A stretch of 64,000 bases of DNA from Planctomycetaceae bacterium (GCA_021732415.1 JAKFVC010000092.1:1-64000), one strand, 5' to 3'; numbered from the stretch's first letter, positions 45,710 through 55,565 are shown. Notes: a model not told the origin generated them from the sequence alone. Translations and numbers: made by a program.

Positions 45710-46179
45710 TGAGTGTTTTGAACACGACGTAAATGACACCCTTCAGGCGAGTTAAGTTCGCGCCCAAATGAGATACGGTTACGTGCGTCGGATTGTAGCA
45801 GGATGGAAAATGGCGTCAACCGTGAAGACTCGCGGGGAATTGAGATCTCCGACTCGTGTCGATCGGCCGCTCGTGGCGAGGGCGGATCGTGTCTCGTCCA
45901 GGAGTCTTCTGCTCGCCCTAACCACCCAATCTGCCAACCAGTTACGTTTCCACTGCGGTGGTGATTCGCGACCGTCAGCGGACAGCGAGTGGCGTCGCCA
46001 ACCTCTTCCATGAGCCATTTTCCCTGGGCGGTCTACGGCAATCGGTGACTGGGGCTCATCACAGTCCCCCTTTGGGTTTGCAGGGCGAGCTCACAACGCT
46101 TAAGGTGAGACGACTTCGACGAAAAAGCGTTCGCTGCAGACTGTTCTGTCATTCATTTGTTCGAAAGCATGCTCATTCC
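45710..46179. other. Intergenic region before the cytochrome gene
   Basis: This region lies upstream of tRNA-Pro and of the plus-strand cytochrome/PSD1 gene, so it should contain promoters for both. The cytochrome frame is open back to 45958, but that part has no signal-peptide character. No hairpin or RNA gene was recognised. Confidence 0.4.
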
Positions 46180-49100
46180 GTGAGTTCGATTCGCCATTAC
46201 CTGAGCGGTCTGCTGTTGTGGCTGGCGGCTGTTGGCCCCTGCCTGGCCGAGAACGAAGTCGATTTTGCGCGTGACGTTGCGCCTATTTTTGAAAAACGTT
46301 GCCTGCTGTGCCATCGCTCGGGCGATCCGGCGGGCGACTTGTCGCTGTCGACGCGTGATGACCTGACGGAGCTGGGTTTCATTGAGCCGGGGAAGCCGGA
46401 GTCGAGCCAGTTGCTGAAGGTTGTGACGGGATCGAATGGCAAGCGGCCGCAGATGCCGAAAACTGGCGAGCCGTTGTCGCCAGCCCAGATTGACGTGCTG
46501 ACACGCTGGATCAAGAGTGGTGCGAAATGGCCCGCCGAGGCGAAGTTGCCGCGACTGTGGTCGCTGGCCTCGCTGACTCCGCCGGCGATTCCGGAGAGGG
46601 CAGGGGCCGACGCGGGGCAGGCCGGGGTGCAGTCTCCGATCGATCGGTTTGTGCTGCAACGATTGAAAGCGGAAGGGTTCGAACAGGCGCCTCAGGCAGG
46701 GCGGGTGGAACTGATCCGGCGGTTGAAGTTTGATTTGCTGGGACTGCCTCCCACGCCTGATGAAATTGAGGCCTTCGTTGCGGATCCTCGCGAAGACGCT
46801 TTTTCGCGCTTGGTCGAGCGCTATCTGGCGTCGCCACAATACGGCGAACGCTGGGGACGACATTGGTTGGATGTCGTGCGGTTCGGCGAGAGCGATGGCT
46901 TCGAAGACGATGATCCGCGAAATCATGCCTGGCCGTATCGGGATTATGTCATTCGCAGCCTGAATGCGGATAAGCCTTATGATCAGTTCGTGCGTGAGCA
47001 ACTGGCTGGAGATGTGCTGGAACCGGTCACTCCGGAGAGTACGATCGCGACATCGCTGTTAGTGAACGGTCCGTTTGACCGTTCGGCGGCGGTCTCGGCT
47101 AGTAAGATCGAAAAGCTTCGCTCGCGCGAAGAGGTTCTGGAGGAGATGCTGACGACTGTTGGGCAGACGTTTCTCGGTCTGACGGTGAACTGCGCCCGCT
47201 GTCACGATCATAAGTTCGATCCCATTCCGCAGACCGACTACTATCGGATGAAGGCGGTCTTCGAAGGCGTTGTGCAATCCCTCAGTTCGCGATTCGAACC
47301 GAGCCTCGTGTTGTCGCCCGCCGGCGTCGCTGAGCATGAGAGATTGCAGGGGGAAACGATTCGCCTCGCGGATAAGCTTAGTCATTTCAAGACTGACCAG
47401 GCCGCGATCGAGGATGACCTTAATTCCCCGTTGCTGGACCGGGCTGCGGCACTGTGGCATTTCAACGGTGGCGGGGCGACCAGCCAGACTGAGCCAGACC
47501 GCAAGGGGGCTCGCAATCTCCTGGAAGCGAAGTGGTCGGGACGATTTGGGAGGCCGGCCAGGTCGCTCATTGGTGCCGCGAATTCGGATCAGCGGGTGTT
47601 CGATACGGGCGAGGGAACGATCACTAATAATGTGGAGGGTGGGGCGGGCTATGCGATCATCCCCTCGTTGGACAATTCCAGTTTGCTGCAGCGTGGGGAG
47701 TCTTTATCGATCTTTACTCGTGTCCGATTTACAGGGAAGTTTAATGGCACTGATGACGTGCTGCGGATCGGTGATGTCGGCGATCGCAATAAGGACACCC
47801 TGGGCTTCGAGATAGTCGCGACCGGGGAGAACCAGCAACAGGCCGTCGCCCGGTTCGTGGTGACGGGCAAAGGTCAAACGGCCGAGGTGGGAGTCTCGTC
47901 AACGACGCTGTTGAGTCTGAATAAGTGGTATGACCTGGTCGGTGTCTTCACTGACAGTCGGCTGACTTTGTGGGTCTCGGATCCGAACACCGGTAAGTTG
48001 ATCGGTACCCCCGCGTCAAAGGATGTGCCGTTCAAGTCGCTCGAATCTGGGGGAAACCAGAATCTGCTCGTGTTCGTCGCTCCGGGCTTTCAGAATGGTC
48101 CGCAGCCCGGAGCCCAGATGGACATTGCCGCGGTCTGGCAGTCGTCCCTCTCTCAGGAGGACGTAACGAGTCTGTCGGCTCAGCGGAAAGTGGACTCCCA
48201 GAACAAGCCCTCACCCGAAATACGGCTGGCAGAACTGGCGACTCGAATCATCGAGACCAACACGCAAATTGCGGCCGTGAAATTGCAGATCGAACAACTG
48301 CCGCGGGCCCTGATTGGTGTCCGTCAGCAGCCGGGTCCGACCGTGGTTTTTGAACGCGGTGATATCCGATCACCGGGAGCGGCGGTATTACCGGGCGGAC
48401 TGTCGGCCATCCATCAGCAATCTGCGGAGTTGAAGCTGACAGAGACGTCGGATGATGCGACTCGCCGCCGGGCGTTTGCGGCCTGGGTCACCGATCCGCG
48501 GAATCCGCTCACGGCGCGCGTCATCGTGAATCGCGTCTGGCAGTGGCATTTTGGAGTGGGAATTGTCGATACGCCGAGTGACTTTGGAGTCAACGGCGGT
48601 CGCCCCAGTCACCCGGAATTGCTCGACTGGCTGGCGACTCGATTCATGGAAGATGGGTGGTCGTTGAAGCAACTGCATCGTCGTATTCTATTGTCGGCAA
48701 CCTGGCAGCAGTCTTCGAAGGCGAATCCTCAGGCGGCGAAGGTCGATGCCGATAACCGGTTGCTGTGGCGGTTTGCTCCGAGGCGGCTGGATGCAGAGTC
48801 GACGCGGGATGCGATGTTGTTTGTCAGCGGCGAGTTGAATCCGCTCATTGGCGGTCCCAGTTATCAGCCCTTTAAGATGACCAAGTTTAATACGACGTTC
48901 TATCATCCGATTGAATCAGGCGAGCCGCAGTACAACCGGCGGACGATTTACCGGATGAGTATCAATACGGGCCGCGATCCGTTGCTGGATGCGTTGGATT
49001 GCCCGGCGCCATCTGTGTTGACGCCCGTTCGTCGACAGACCGTGACGCCCTTGCAGGCGTTGTCGTTGATGAATGATACGTTCGTCCTGAGACAAGCGAA

Positions 49101-49293
49101 GAAGCTGGCGGAGCGGGTCGCGGTGGAGACCTCGAATCCACAGCAGCAGATTGTGTTAGCGTGGCAGCGGACGTTGGGGAGGGGGCCGACTGAAGAGGAA
49201 GTCGCCAGCGCGGTGGAGATGATTAAAGATTCGAATTTTGAAACGTTATGTTGGGTGTTGTTTAATAGCAGCGAGTTTTTGCAAGTTCGATGA
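46180..49293 (+). CDS. Planctomycete cytochrome / DUF1549 / LamG / DUF1553 protein
   Basis: Starting at GTG 46180, the 1038-residue protein has a signal peptide (SSIRHYLSGLLLWLAAVGPC, cleavage near LAEN). A PSCyt1-type haem domain follows with CLLCH (Cys41, Cys44, His45). The PSCyt2/DUF1549 domain has PIDRFVLQRLKAEG, LIRRLKFDLLGLPPTPDEIE, YGERWGRHWLDVVRFGESDG and NCARCHDHKFDPI, a second CxxCH. A LamG-like beta-sandwich sits in the middle (around SLSIFTRVRFTG), then PSD1/DUF1553 (NPLTARVIVNRVWQWHFGVG, RRLDAESTRDAM, LQALSLMND). It is probably periplasmic. The DUF1501 gene follows 226 bases later, the usual planctomycete pairing. The electron partner and substrate are unknown. Confidence 0.9.
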   Translation: MSSIRHYLSGLLLWLAAVGPCLAENEVDFARDVAPIFEKRCLLCHRSGDPAGDLSLSTRDDLTELGFIEPGKPESSQLLKVVTGSNGKRPQMPKTGEPLSPAQIDVLTRWIKSGAKWPAEAKLPRLWSLASLTPPAIPERAGADAGQAGVQSPIDRFVLQRLKAEGFEQAPQAGRVELIRRLKFDLLGLPPTPDEIEAFVADPREDAFSRLVERYLASPQYGERWGRHWLDVVRFGESDGFEDDDPRNHAWPYRDYVIRSLNADKPYDQFVREQLAGDVLEPVTPESTIATSLLVNGPFDRSAAVSASKIEKLRSREEVLEEMLTTVGQTFLGLTVNCARCHDHKFDPIPQTDYYRMKAVFEGVVQSLSSRFEPSLVLSPAGVAEHERLQGETIRLADKLSHFKTDQAAIEDDLNSPLLDRAAALWHFNGGGATSQTEPDRKGARNLLEAKWSGRFGRPARSLIGAANSDQRVFDTGEGTITNNVEGGAGYAIIPSLDNSSLLQRGESLSIFTRVRFTGKFNGTDDVLRIGDVGDRNKDTLGFEIVATGENQQQAVARFVVTGKGQTAEVGVSSTTLLSLNKWYDLVGVFTDSRLTLWVSDPNTGKLIGTPASKDVPFKSLESGGNQNLLVFVAPGFQNGPQPGAQMDIAAVWQSSLSQEDVTSLSAQRKVDSQNKPSPEIRLAELATRIIETNTQIAAVKLQIEQLPRALIGVRQQPGPTVVFERGDIRSPGAAVLPGGLSAIHQQSAELKLTETSDDATRRRAFAAWVTDPRNPLTARVIVNRVWQWHFGVGIVDTPSDFGVNGGRPSHPELLDWLATRFMEDGWSLKQLHRRILLSATWQQSSKANPQAAKVDADNRLLWRFAPRRLDAESTRDAMLFVSGELNPLIGGPSYQPFKMTKFNTTFYHPIESGEPQYNRRTIYRMSINTGRDPLLDALDCPAPSVLTPVRRQTVTPLQALSLMNDTFVLRQAKKLAERVAVETSNPQQQIVLAWQRTLGRGPTEEEVASAVEMIKDSNFETLCWVLFNSSEFLQVR

Positions 49294-49383
49294 GGCGATC
49301 GTGAGCGGCACGGCGCTAGCCGCCGGTTCTTTCGGGTTCGACATCGCACGAAGAACCGGTGGCTAGAGCGTTTCCAAGATTGG

Positions 49384-49458
49384 TGTAGCGGAATCTCGTA
49401 AGAGTTCCGCCCCCAAAGTCTGGAGACTATCGCGGAACTCTCACGAGATTCCGCTACA
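49384..49458. repeat. Dispersed 27-bp-arm hairpin, copy 2
   Basis: Bases 49384-49410 and 49432-49458 are inverted arms with one mismatch, nearly the same sequence as the hairpin at 33884-33955. It lies between the cytochrome gene and the DUF1501 gene. Confidence 0.8.
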
Positions 49459-49519
49459 GAGATTCTGGAACTGCTCTAGCGCCATTCCGCTCACATACTG
49501 AGGCGAGCACAATACAACC

Positions 49520-50944
49520 ATGACACATCCCTTACTAACACGACGCAAATTCCTGGATGATGCCGGGCTGGGACTCGGGTCGATTGCGCTCACGTGGTTG
49601 ATGGCCCGAGATCGGTTGCTGGCTGATGAAAAGCAGGCTGGGGAGATCCCTCACTTTCCCCCGAAGGCGAAGCGGGTCATTCATATCTTCTCGCCGGGAG
49701 GTGTCAGTCAGGTCGACACGTTTGATTATAAGCCGGAGCTGGAACGACTCGATGGGATGCCGATCAGCGGCAAGGGAGAAATTGATACCTTCTTCGGTAA
49801 GCCGGGGAACCTTAAGAAAAGTGCCTTTAAGTTTGCTCAGCACGGGCAAAGCGGGCAGTGGATTAGTGACCTGTTTCCGCACCTCGCGACCTGTGCCGAT
49901 GATCTGACGTTTATTAAGTCGATGGTGACGAAAAGCTCGTCACATCAGCCGGCCGGCTTTCAGATGAATACCGGCTTCACGATGAACGGCTTCCCGAGCC
50001 TGGGCGCCTGGCTGTCTTATGGGCTGGGGACCTCGAACGAGGAACTGCCGGCGTTCGTGGTGCTGCCCGATCCGCGGGGTCTGCCCAATGGGGGCTCGAA
50101 TAACTGGAGCCAGGGGTTCCTGCCGGCGCAGCATCAAGGAGTCGCCTTCCAGACGGGCAAGGCCGATGCCATCGCTCATTTGGAGACTCCATCCGCGGTC
50201 ACTCCGGCACACCGTCAAAAGGGTCTGGACGCGTTGCTGAAGATGAATCGTCGCTTCGCAGAGACCCATCAAGAGGACGACACATTACTGGCCCGGGTGC
50301 GATCCTATGAGCTGGCAGCGCGGATGCAAGTCAGCATCCCCGAAGCGGTGAATTTTCGTGACGAGACAGCAGAGACACAGAAGGCCTATGGACTCGATCA
50401 TCCCACGGTGGGGGCGTCGGCCCGGAATTATCTGTTAGCTCGGCGGCTGGTGGAACGGGGTGTCCGGTTCGTTCAGATTTTTAATGGCGGGGCACTCGGT
50501 TCGCCGCGGATTAGCTGGGATGCGCATGAGGATGTTCGCATGAATCATACTGACCAGGGACTGCTGTTGGATCAGCCCTGTGCCGCATTATTAAAGGACC
50601 TGAAGCAGCGCGGATTGTTAAAGGATACGCTGGTCATCTGGTCGACGGAATTCGGCCGCACGCCGTTTACGGAAGTGAAGGGGACGGCCCTGGGACGGGA
50701 TCATCACCCGCATGTTTTTACGGTCTGGATGGCCGGAGCAGGGCTGAAGCCGGGATTTGTTTATGGTCAGTCGGACGAATTGGGTTATAAGCCGGCGGAA
50801 AAACCGGTAACCGTTTACGACTTCCACGCTACGATCCTGCACTTGCTGGGGATCGACCACGAACGGCTGACGTACTATCACAACGGGATTGCTCGCCGTC
50901 TGACCGACGTGCATGGGCATGTCGTACGCGAAGTCTTGGCGTAA
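49520..50944 (+). CDS. DUF1501 Tat-exported protein
   Basis: The 474-residue protein has a twin-arginine-like signal (LLTRRKFLDDAGLGLGSIAL) and the DUF1501 sulfatase-like fold: HFPPKAKRVIHIFSPGGVSQ, DTFDYKPELERLDG, KSMVTKSSSHQPAGFQMNTG, VIWSTEFGRTPF, GRDHHPHVFTVWMAGAGLKP and ATILHLLGIDHERLTYYHNG. It partners the upstream cytochrome/PSD1 gene in many planctomycete genomes; the joint function is unknown. The full length and conserved DHHPH-type motif suggest an intact protein. The 226-base gap carries a hairpin, so co-transcription is uncertain. Confidence 0.9.
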   Translation: MTHPLLTRRKFLDDAGLGLGSIALTWLMARDRLLADEKQAGEIPHFPPKAKRVIHIFSPGGVSQVDTFDYKPELERLDGMPISGKGEIDTFFGKPGNLKKSAFKFAQHGQSGQWISDLFPHLATCADDLTFIKSMVTKSSSHQPAGFQMNTGFTMNGFPSLGAWLSYGLGTSNEELPAFVVLPDPRGLPNGGSNNWSQGFLPAQHQGVAFQTGKADAIAHLETPSAVTPAHRQKGLDALLKMNRRFAETHQEDDTLLARVRSYELAARMQVSIPEAVNFRDETAETQKAYGLDHPTVGASARNYLLARRLVERGVRFVQIFNGGALGSPRISWDAHEDVRMNHTDQGLLLDQPCAALLKDLKQRGLLKDTLVIWSTEFGRTPFTEVKGTALGRDHHPHVFTVWMAGAGLKPGFVYGQSDELGYKPAEKPVTVYDFHATILHLLGIDHERLTYYHNGIARRLTDVHGHVVREVLA

Positions 50945-50965
50945 GTGAGTACCCGACTCAGAGAG

Positions 50966-52075
50966 TCAGGCTACAGGTAGCGTGAACCGGAACGTGGCTC
51001 CTTGCCCCGGTTGACTGGTGACGGTCACCTGTCCTCCGTGGGCCTCGACGAACGTCTTGACGATCGTCAGCCCGAGGCCTAATCCGCCTTCATGCAGATG
51101 GTCGGATTCCAGCTTGTCGAACACGATGTCGAGTCGGTCGGGTTCGATGCCTGAGCCGTTGTCGCTCACCCAGCACTCAACGACACCCTCGTGGCTGCGA
51201 CTTTCAGCCCCGATGATGATTTCGCCGCGCGGTGTGTATTTGATCGAATTAGCAATTAAATTCTGGAAAATTCGCCGCAACAGGCTGGCATCGGCGTATG
51301 CCACCAAGTCGTCCGGTACTTGATTCAACAATATGGTACTGGAGGTCCCTGCCACGGGGTGCAGGTCGTGAATGAGTGACTCGACCAACGGCCACAGATC
51401 AAATTCGCGGCGCTCCAACTTAATGCCGACTTCGGTCTGGAGGTTGGTGTTTTCCTCGATCACCTTACCGACCAACAACTCCAGATGACGGACGTTCCGG
51501 CGCAGCGTCTTCAGCATCTGAGATGCTTCCGCACTGCGATCGGGAAGAGTCATCTCCAGGACGCGAGTCGCCAGAGCAATCGCATTGAGCGGCGTGCGAA
51601 GATCGTGCGCGACGAAAGCCAGGTATTCTTCCCGCTTCTGTTGTACTTCCAGAGCTTTCTGGGTCGCGTAGGTCTGCACTGCCAGTCCGATCGCCCCGTC
51701 GAGGACGCGATTGAGAATGTGAAACGCCCGCCCCTGGAGCACCAGCCCATTGCTGTCTGCCAGGTCATGAATGCACCCTCGCAGGATGTTGTACTCAGCG
51801 ACCACTTCCGTGATGTCAAATCCGTCCCAGACGCGTTGCAGCCCATGGGCTGGCGGACTGGCTTCGGTCAGGGCATGAGCGATGGACTCGAAGGATTGCT
51901 CTCGCAGAGCCACGGCCAATTCGTCCAGGAATCCGGGAATATGGTCGTTGAGAGTGGGGGTATCCAGCTGTTTGGCCGAGGGCAACTGACGGACTTGCAA
52001 CCGCCACAGTGTGAGCATCGCATCCCGCTGCTGCTGAATGAGTGCCGCGAGTTGATCGAGATTGTTAATAGCCAT
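50966..52075 (-). CDS. Soluble sensor histidine kinase with RsbRD-type N-terminus
   Basis: The 369-residue protein has no membrane segment. The N-terminal helical domain (about residues 10-135) resembles the RsbRD_N co-antagonist domain seen in stress regulators. A HisKA domain follows with phosphorylation site His157 in FVAHDLRTPLNAIAL, then a HATPase_c domain with N box RRIFQNLIANSIKYT, G1 VSDNGSGIE and G2 GGLGLGLTIV. It should autophosphorylate in the cytoplasm in response to an unknown signal. No response regulator is adjacent, so it is an orphan. It converges with the DUF1501 gene, 21 bases apart. Confidence 0.88.
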   Translation of the reverse strand: MAINNLDQLAALIQQQRDAMLTLWRLQVRQLPSAKQLDTPTLNDHIPGFLDELAVALREQSFESIAHALTEASPPAHGLQRVWDGFDITEVVAEYNILRGCIHDLADSNGLVLQGRAFHILNRVLDGAIGLAVQTYATQKALEVQQKREEYLAFVAHDLRTPLNAIALATRVLEMTLPDRSAEASQMLKTLRRNVRHLELLVGKVIEENTNLQTEVGIKLERREFDLWPLVESLIHDLHPVAGTSSTILLNQVPDDLVAYADASLLRRIFQNLIANSIKYTPRGEIIIGAESRSHEGVVECWVSDNGSGIEPDRLDIVFDKLESDHLHEGGLGLGLTIVKTFVEAHGGQVTVTSQPGQGATFRFTLPVA

Positions 52076-52310
52076 TTCGCCTCGGTATTTACGTCGTATC
52101 GATGCAGTGGATGTCGTTCCGTCTGTCGCGGTCCAGCACCGGGACCATGCCCATCATACCGCCGAATCGCCCGTGGACGAAGTCGAACAAAACAGCAGTA
52201 TGAAGGATAATGCCGACAAAGACTAATGGCTGCGTTCCACCGAACGCAGCCCCAAAATGCCTGACGAGGTCCGATTTGGGGGAGAGCATTCCCCCAATTG
52301 GCTACGTCAA

Positions 52311-53120
52311 TCATGTCCTGCGTACGAGTTCATACAGCATGACGCCGGTCGCCACGCCGACGTTCAAGGAATCGGCCAGTCCGACCATCGGCAACCGTAC
52401 CATCGTGTCGCACACGCTGCGGAGACGATCCGACAGACCGCGGCGTTCCTCACCGATGACCAATGCAATGGGGCCAGCGGGAACCAATTGCGTCCAGAGC
52501 TGCGTCGCTTCCAGCGCCAGGCCGACGACCTGCACGCCGTGCCGTCGGACCCACTGACGGAACTCCTCATGTGTGGCACGGATCAATGGCAAATGAAAGA
52601 TGCCCCCCATGCTGGCCCGCACCACGGCAGGATCGTAAGGGTCGCAGGGTGAATCGACCAAAATGATGCCGCTGACCCCAGTGGCTTCGGCCGTGCGGAG
52701 AATGGTTCCGAAGTTGCCAGCCGAACGCAACTCCTCAATGACCAGCCAGCAGAGTCCTTGGTGTGGCTCGGGATCATTCAACGACGCCCAGCGCTGTTGA
52801 GCAATGGCACCGATCCCTGAAGCTCGCGTGGCCGTGCAGACCGAGCGAAATTCCTCGGGACTGACTCGCACTCGCCGCACACCAGTCCGCACGAGGCGGC
52901 GAATCAACATCTCGGCCAGATCACTCTTGAGCAACCGGCGGGAATAGATCACGGTCTCAAAAGAGAACCGCGCGTCATATGCCTGAACGAAGTTGCGAAC
53001 CCCTTCGATCCACAGACAGCCACTCGACTGACGACCGTCCCGCCTGGCCAGAGAGCGGGCTCGCGAGAGAAATTCGGAAACGGAAGGGCTCTGTGAATGC
53101 GGTGGCTCAGTGTGATTCAT
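52311..53120 (-). CDS. TrmH/SpoU-family RNA 2'-O-methyltransferase
   Basis: The 269-residue protein has an N-terminal substrate-binding region and the C-terminal knotted SPOUT domain. Motifs are LVIEELRSAGNFGTILRTAE, GIILVDSPCDPYDPAVVRAS, ALVIGEERRGLSDRL and MVGLADSLNVGVATGVMLYE, which contain the conserved Asn, Glu and Ser/Asn residues of SpoU enzymes. It transfers methyl from S-adenosylmethionine to ribose 2'-OH of rRNA or tRNA; the target is not predictable here. GGAGG touches the ATG directly, which is too close for a normal ribosome site, so the start may be later. Confidence 0.88.
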   Translation of the reverse strand: MNHTEPPHSQSPSVSEFLSRARSLARRDGRQSSGCLWIEGVRNFVQAYDARFSFETVIYSRRLLKSDLAEMLIRRLVRTGVRRVRVSPEEFRSVCTATRASGIGAIAQQRWASLNDPEPHQGLCWLVIEELRSAGNFGTILRTAEATGVSGIILVDSPCDPYDPAVVRASMGGIFHLPLIRATHEEFRQWVRRHGVQVVGLALEATQLWTQLVPAGPIALVIGEERRGLSDRLRSVCDTMVRLPMVGLADSLNVGVATGVMLYELVRRT

Positions 53121-53291
53121 CCTCCGGGCTGGTCAAAAGCCAGCGATAACAAAGCAGGGATTTTTCGATAACCGATTCGATGATACGGTCGGAGCGTTGA
53201 TCGATCAAGTCGTCAAATCACCGGTGAGGGGAGCGCGATGGAAGTGAAGAGGAGTTTTTAGCCACGGATTGACACGTAATATCCAGGCTGG

Positions 53292-54248
53292 TCACTTCTT
53301 CAAGAACTTCTGAAAACGGGCACCCGCGACTTCGGCGAGGTAGAGGTTGTCGGCGGCATCGAAGGCCAGCATGTGTGGCAGATCGAATTCGCCGGGGGCG
53401 GTCCCTTTCTGGCCCCAGCGTTGGACGACTTTGCCCGCCGAATCCAGACGCAGGATTTGATTGGCCCGGGCGTCGGCGACGAAGATCTGGCCGGCTTTGT
53501 TCATCGCCAGACCGTACGGGGCAAAGCCGTCCCAATGAGCTATGAGCTGGCCCTCGAAGTCGAAGATCTGGATGCGGTTGTTCTCACGATCGCCCACGAG
53601 CAGCCGCTGGTGGGAATCGACCAGGATCGAATGGGGCAAATGGAACTCGCCCGGTTTCTTGCCCGGTGTTCCCCAGGCTTTGACGTAGCGTCCGGCCGCC
53701 GTGAATTGGATCACGCGACTGTTGCCGTAGCCGTCGCTGACATAGACCGAATCGTCGGGGCCAAACGCCACATCGGTCGGCTGATCGAACTGATCGGTCC
53801 CGGTCCCTTTCTGCCCTGTTCCCAGGGCAAGTAACAGTTTTCCGGTCGGATCAAACTTCAAAACGCGATGGCGAGCGATGTCGGTCACCCAGACGTTTTG
53901 TTGCCGATCAACTCGCAGGCCATGCGGCATGGTAATGAGATCGTCGCCCCAACTGCGGAGGAATTTTCCGTCAGCGGTGACGCAGATGATGGGATGCTTA
54001 CCGCGGTGAAACAGGTAGATCTCATCCTTAGCGTTCGTCGCGACGGCCGAACACCGGCCGAGAGGATACTCGGCCGGCAGTTGCGGAAATTTTCCTAGGG
54101 GTTCGTAGACGATGTCGTCTGCGGCGAGGATCTCATGCGGAAGGGTGACGAGCACCGCGGCGATCAGGACTGTCGCCCAAATCACCCACGCTCTGGCGAG
54201 CGTGGCTACATATGGGTGTGACTCGCCGCTTGAAGGTGATGATCTCAT
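53292..54248 (-). CDS. Secreted NHL-repeat beta-propeller protein
   Basis: The 318-residue protein has an N-terminal signal or membrane segment (about residues 22-42, WVIWATVLIAAVLVTLPHEI). About six NHL-type blades follow, each with GxFxxPxG/I and strand patterns such as MPHGLRVDRQQNVWVTDIAR, FDQPTDVAFGPDDSVYVSDG and FHLPHSILVDSHQRLLVGDR. NHL propellers bind ligands or proteins and some are peptidylglycine lyase-like; catalytic residues cannot be assigned. The gene follows the creatininase gene by 27 bases and probably shares its transcript. Confidence 0.85.
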   Translation of the reverse strand: MRSSPSSGESHPYVATLARAWVIWATVLIAAVLVTLPHEILAADDIVYEPLGKFPQLPAEYPLGRCSAVATNAKDEIYLFHRGKHPIICVTADGKFLRSWGDDLITMPHGLRVDRQQNVWVTDIARHRVLKFDPTGKLLLALGTGQKGTGTDQFDQPTDVAFGPDDSVYVSDGYGNSRVIQFTAAGRYVKAWGTPGKKPGEFHLPHSILVDSHQRLLVGDRENNRIQIFDFEGQLIAHWDGFAPYGLAMNKAGQIFVADARANQILRLDSAGKVVQRWGQKGTAPGEFDLPHMLAFDAADNLYLAEVAGARFQKFLKK

Positions 54249-54275
54249 GCGAGGCCTCTAGGTTGAGTCGGGGAT

Positions 54276-55034
54276 CTACGCCATGTCCCAGCTATGTCCA
54301 TCCCAGGCTTCGACCTGCTCCAGGAACTTGATGACGCCCGCGGTGAACGTCTGGAAGAGGTACTCGCCCTTTTCCACCGAGGCGTGCTGCGGACTGCCGA
54401 TGTGGCCGGGAATGGTGCGGTCCTTGGTGATCCAGCCGCGATAGGCCGGTTCGAAGGCGAAGCCAAACGGGACTTCTTCCAGCTTGGAAATATCCTTCAC
54501 CAACTGCGGAGCAATTCGCATGATCATCGACGTTTCCCACTCGCAGGCATGCCCCATCTGCGACTGAACGAGGTCGGGCCGGCCGGCGTTGGGGCTGGCG
54601 CTGTCCCAATAGGTCGCGAACAACAGCAGCAAATCCTTGCGGCTGCGCTGCCGTTGACGGACTTCAAAAATGGCCTGCTTGCCTGGAGTGGAGTTTCCAC
54701 CGTGACCATTCAGGAACACGATCCGCTTGAAGCCGTGCGTGAGGAGATTCTCGGTGAGATCGTTCAACAGATCGAGATAGACCCGCGGGCTGGCCGAGAG
54801 CGTGCCGGGAAAATCCATGTGATGGTGCGAGTTGCCCCACCACATCAGCGGGGTCGTCAGGATGCGTTTCCCCAGGCTGAGTTCCACGCGCCGCACAACT
54901 TCGCCCAGCAGCATGCTGTCCGTAAATACGGGCAGATGCCCCCCATGTTGTTCGAGAGCCGCTACCGGGACGAGCACCGGGAGATCTCGTGACAACTTGT
55001 CGACTTCATTCCAATTCAATTCTTGCAGCAGCAT
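54276..55034 (-). CDS. Creatininase-family amidohydrolase
   Basis: The 252-residue protein matches the family's usual length. Likely metal ligands are visible: Glu28 and His30 in ALEQHGGHLP, Asp39 in FTDSM, His111 in LNGHGGN, and a Glu in HACEWETSM. The family hydrolyses creatinine and related cyclic or linear amides with a dinuclear metal centre in the cytoplasm. Many planctomycete members have unknown substrates, so the specific reaction is not claimed. It is co-directional with the NHL gene 27 bases downstream. Confidence 0.85.
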   Translation of the reverse strand: MLLQELNWNEVDKLSRDLPVLVPVAALEQHGGHLPVFTDSMLLGEVVRRVELSLGKRILTTPLMWWGNSHHHMDFPGTLSASPRVYLDLLNDLTENLLTHGFKRIVFLNGHGGNSTPGKQAIFEVRQRQRSRKDLLLLFATYWDSASPNAGRPDLVQSQMGHACEWETSMIMRIAPQLVKDISKLEEVPFGFAFEPAYRGWITKDRTIPGHIGSPQHASVEKGEYLFQTFTAGVIKFLEQVEAWDGHSWDMA

Positions 55035-55202
55035 CGGTGTCCCATTCGTATCTGTAAGCAGTCAGCGGGAAATTCTTTCCGGCGCGGGGTGTCGGCAATC
55101 GCGACCCCAACGCATCAATGGGTGAGTATGGAATCCCCAACCGCCTCGGTCAATGGTGACGCCGCTCGCATACGTGAGATGCCACGATCCAGACAGACGC
55201 CC

Positions 55203-55565
55203 TCATGGCTGCGGTGGGACGTCTGGTGGTGCTCCACAGTAGATGCAGACCTGATAAGTCGCACTGACCCGATGGCCGCAGTTATTGCAGAGGAACACCG
55301 GCTTCTTGATCTTGCCATCGGCCTCGCCGTCGCGGAGATCAATCTCCTGCATTTTGTCGTACATCTGCTCTTGAGTCAGATTGGTGTGCTGTTCCAGAAG
55401 TTCCCAGAGCGTTTGAGTCACCAGAGTCAGATGCTCAAACCGGGCAGACAGCACACGCAGTTGATCTTCGACTTGAAACGCCTTACGCTCGGCATTGTCA
55501 GCGGTTTTCGCGACTTCGTAGAAATTGGAATGCGAAAACACAGGATAAAAAGTCATCACAAGCAT
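55203..55565 (-). CDS. Small coiled-coil zinc-ribbon protein
   Basis: The 120-residue protein has a helical, probably coiled-coil centre (AERKAFQVEDQLRVLSARFE) and a C-terminal zinc ribbon with paired CxxC knuckles in FLCNNCGHRVSATYQVCIYC. The start may be the first Met or the fourth residue (MTFYPVF). The ribbon could bind nucleic acid or protein. No specific family is recognised. It is transcribed towards the creatininase gene, with a 168-base gap. Confidence 0.7.
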   Translation of the reverse strand: MLVMTFYPVFSHSNFYEVAKTADNAERKAFQVEDQLRVLSARFEHLTLVTQTLWELLEQHTNLTQEQMYDKMQEIDLRDGEADGKIKKPVFLCNNCGHRVSATYQVCIYCGAPPDVPPQP

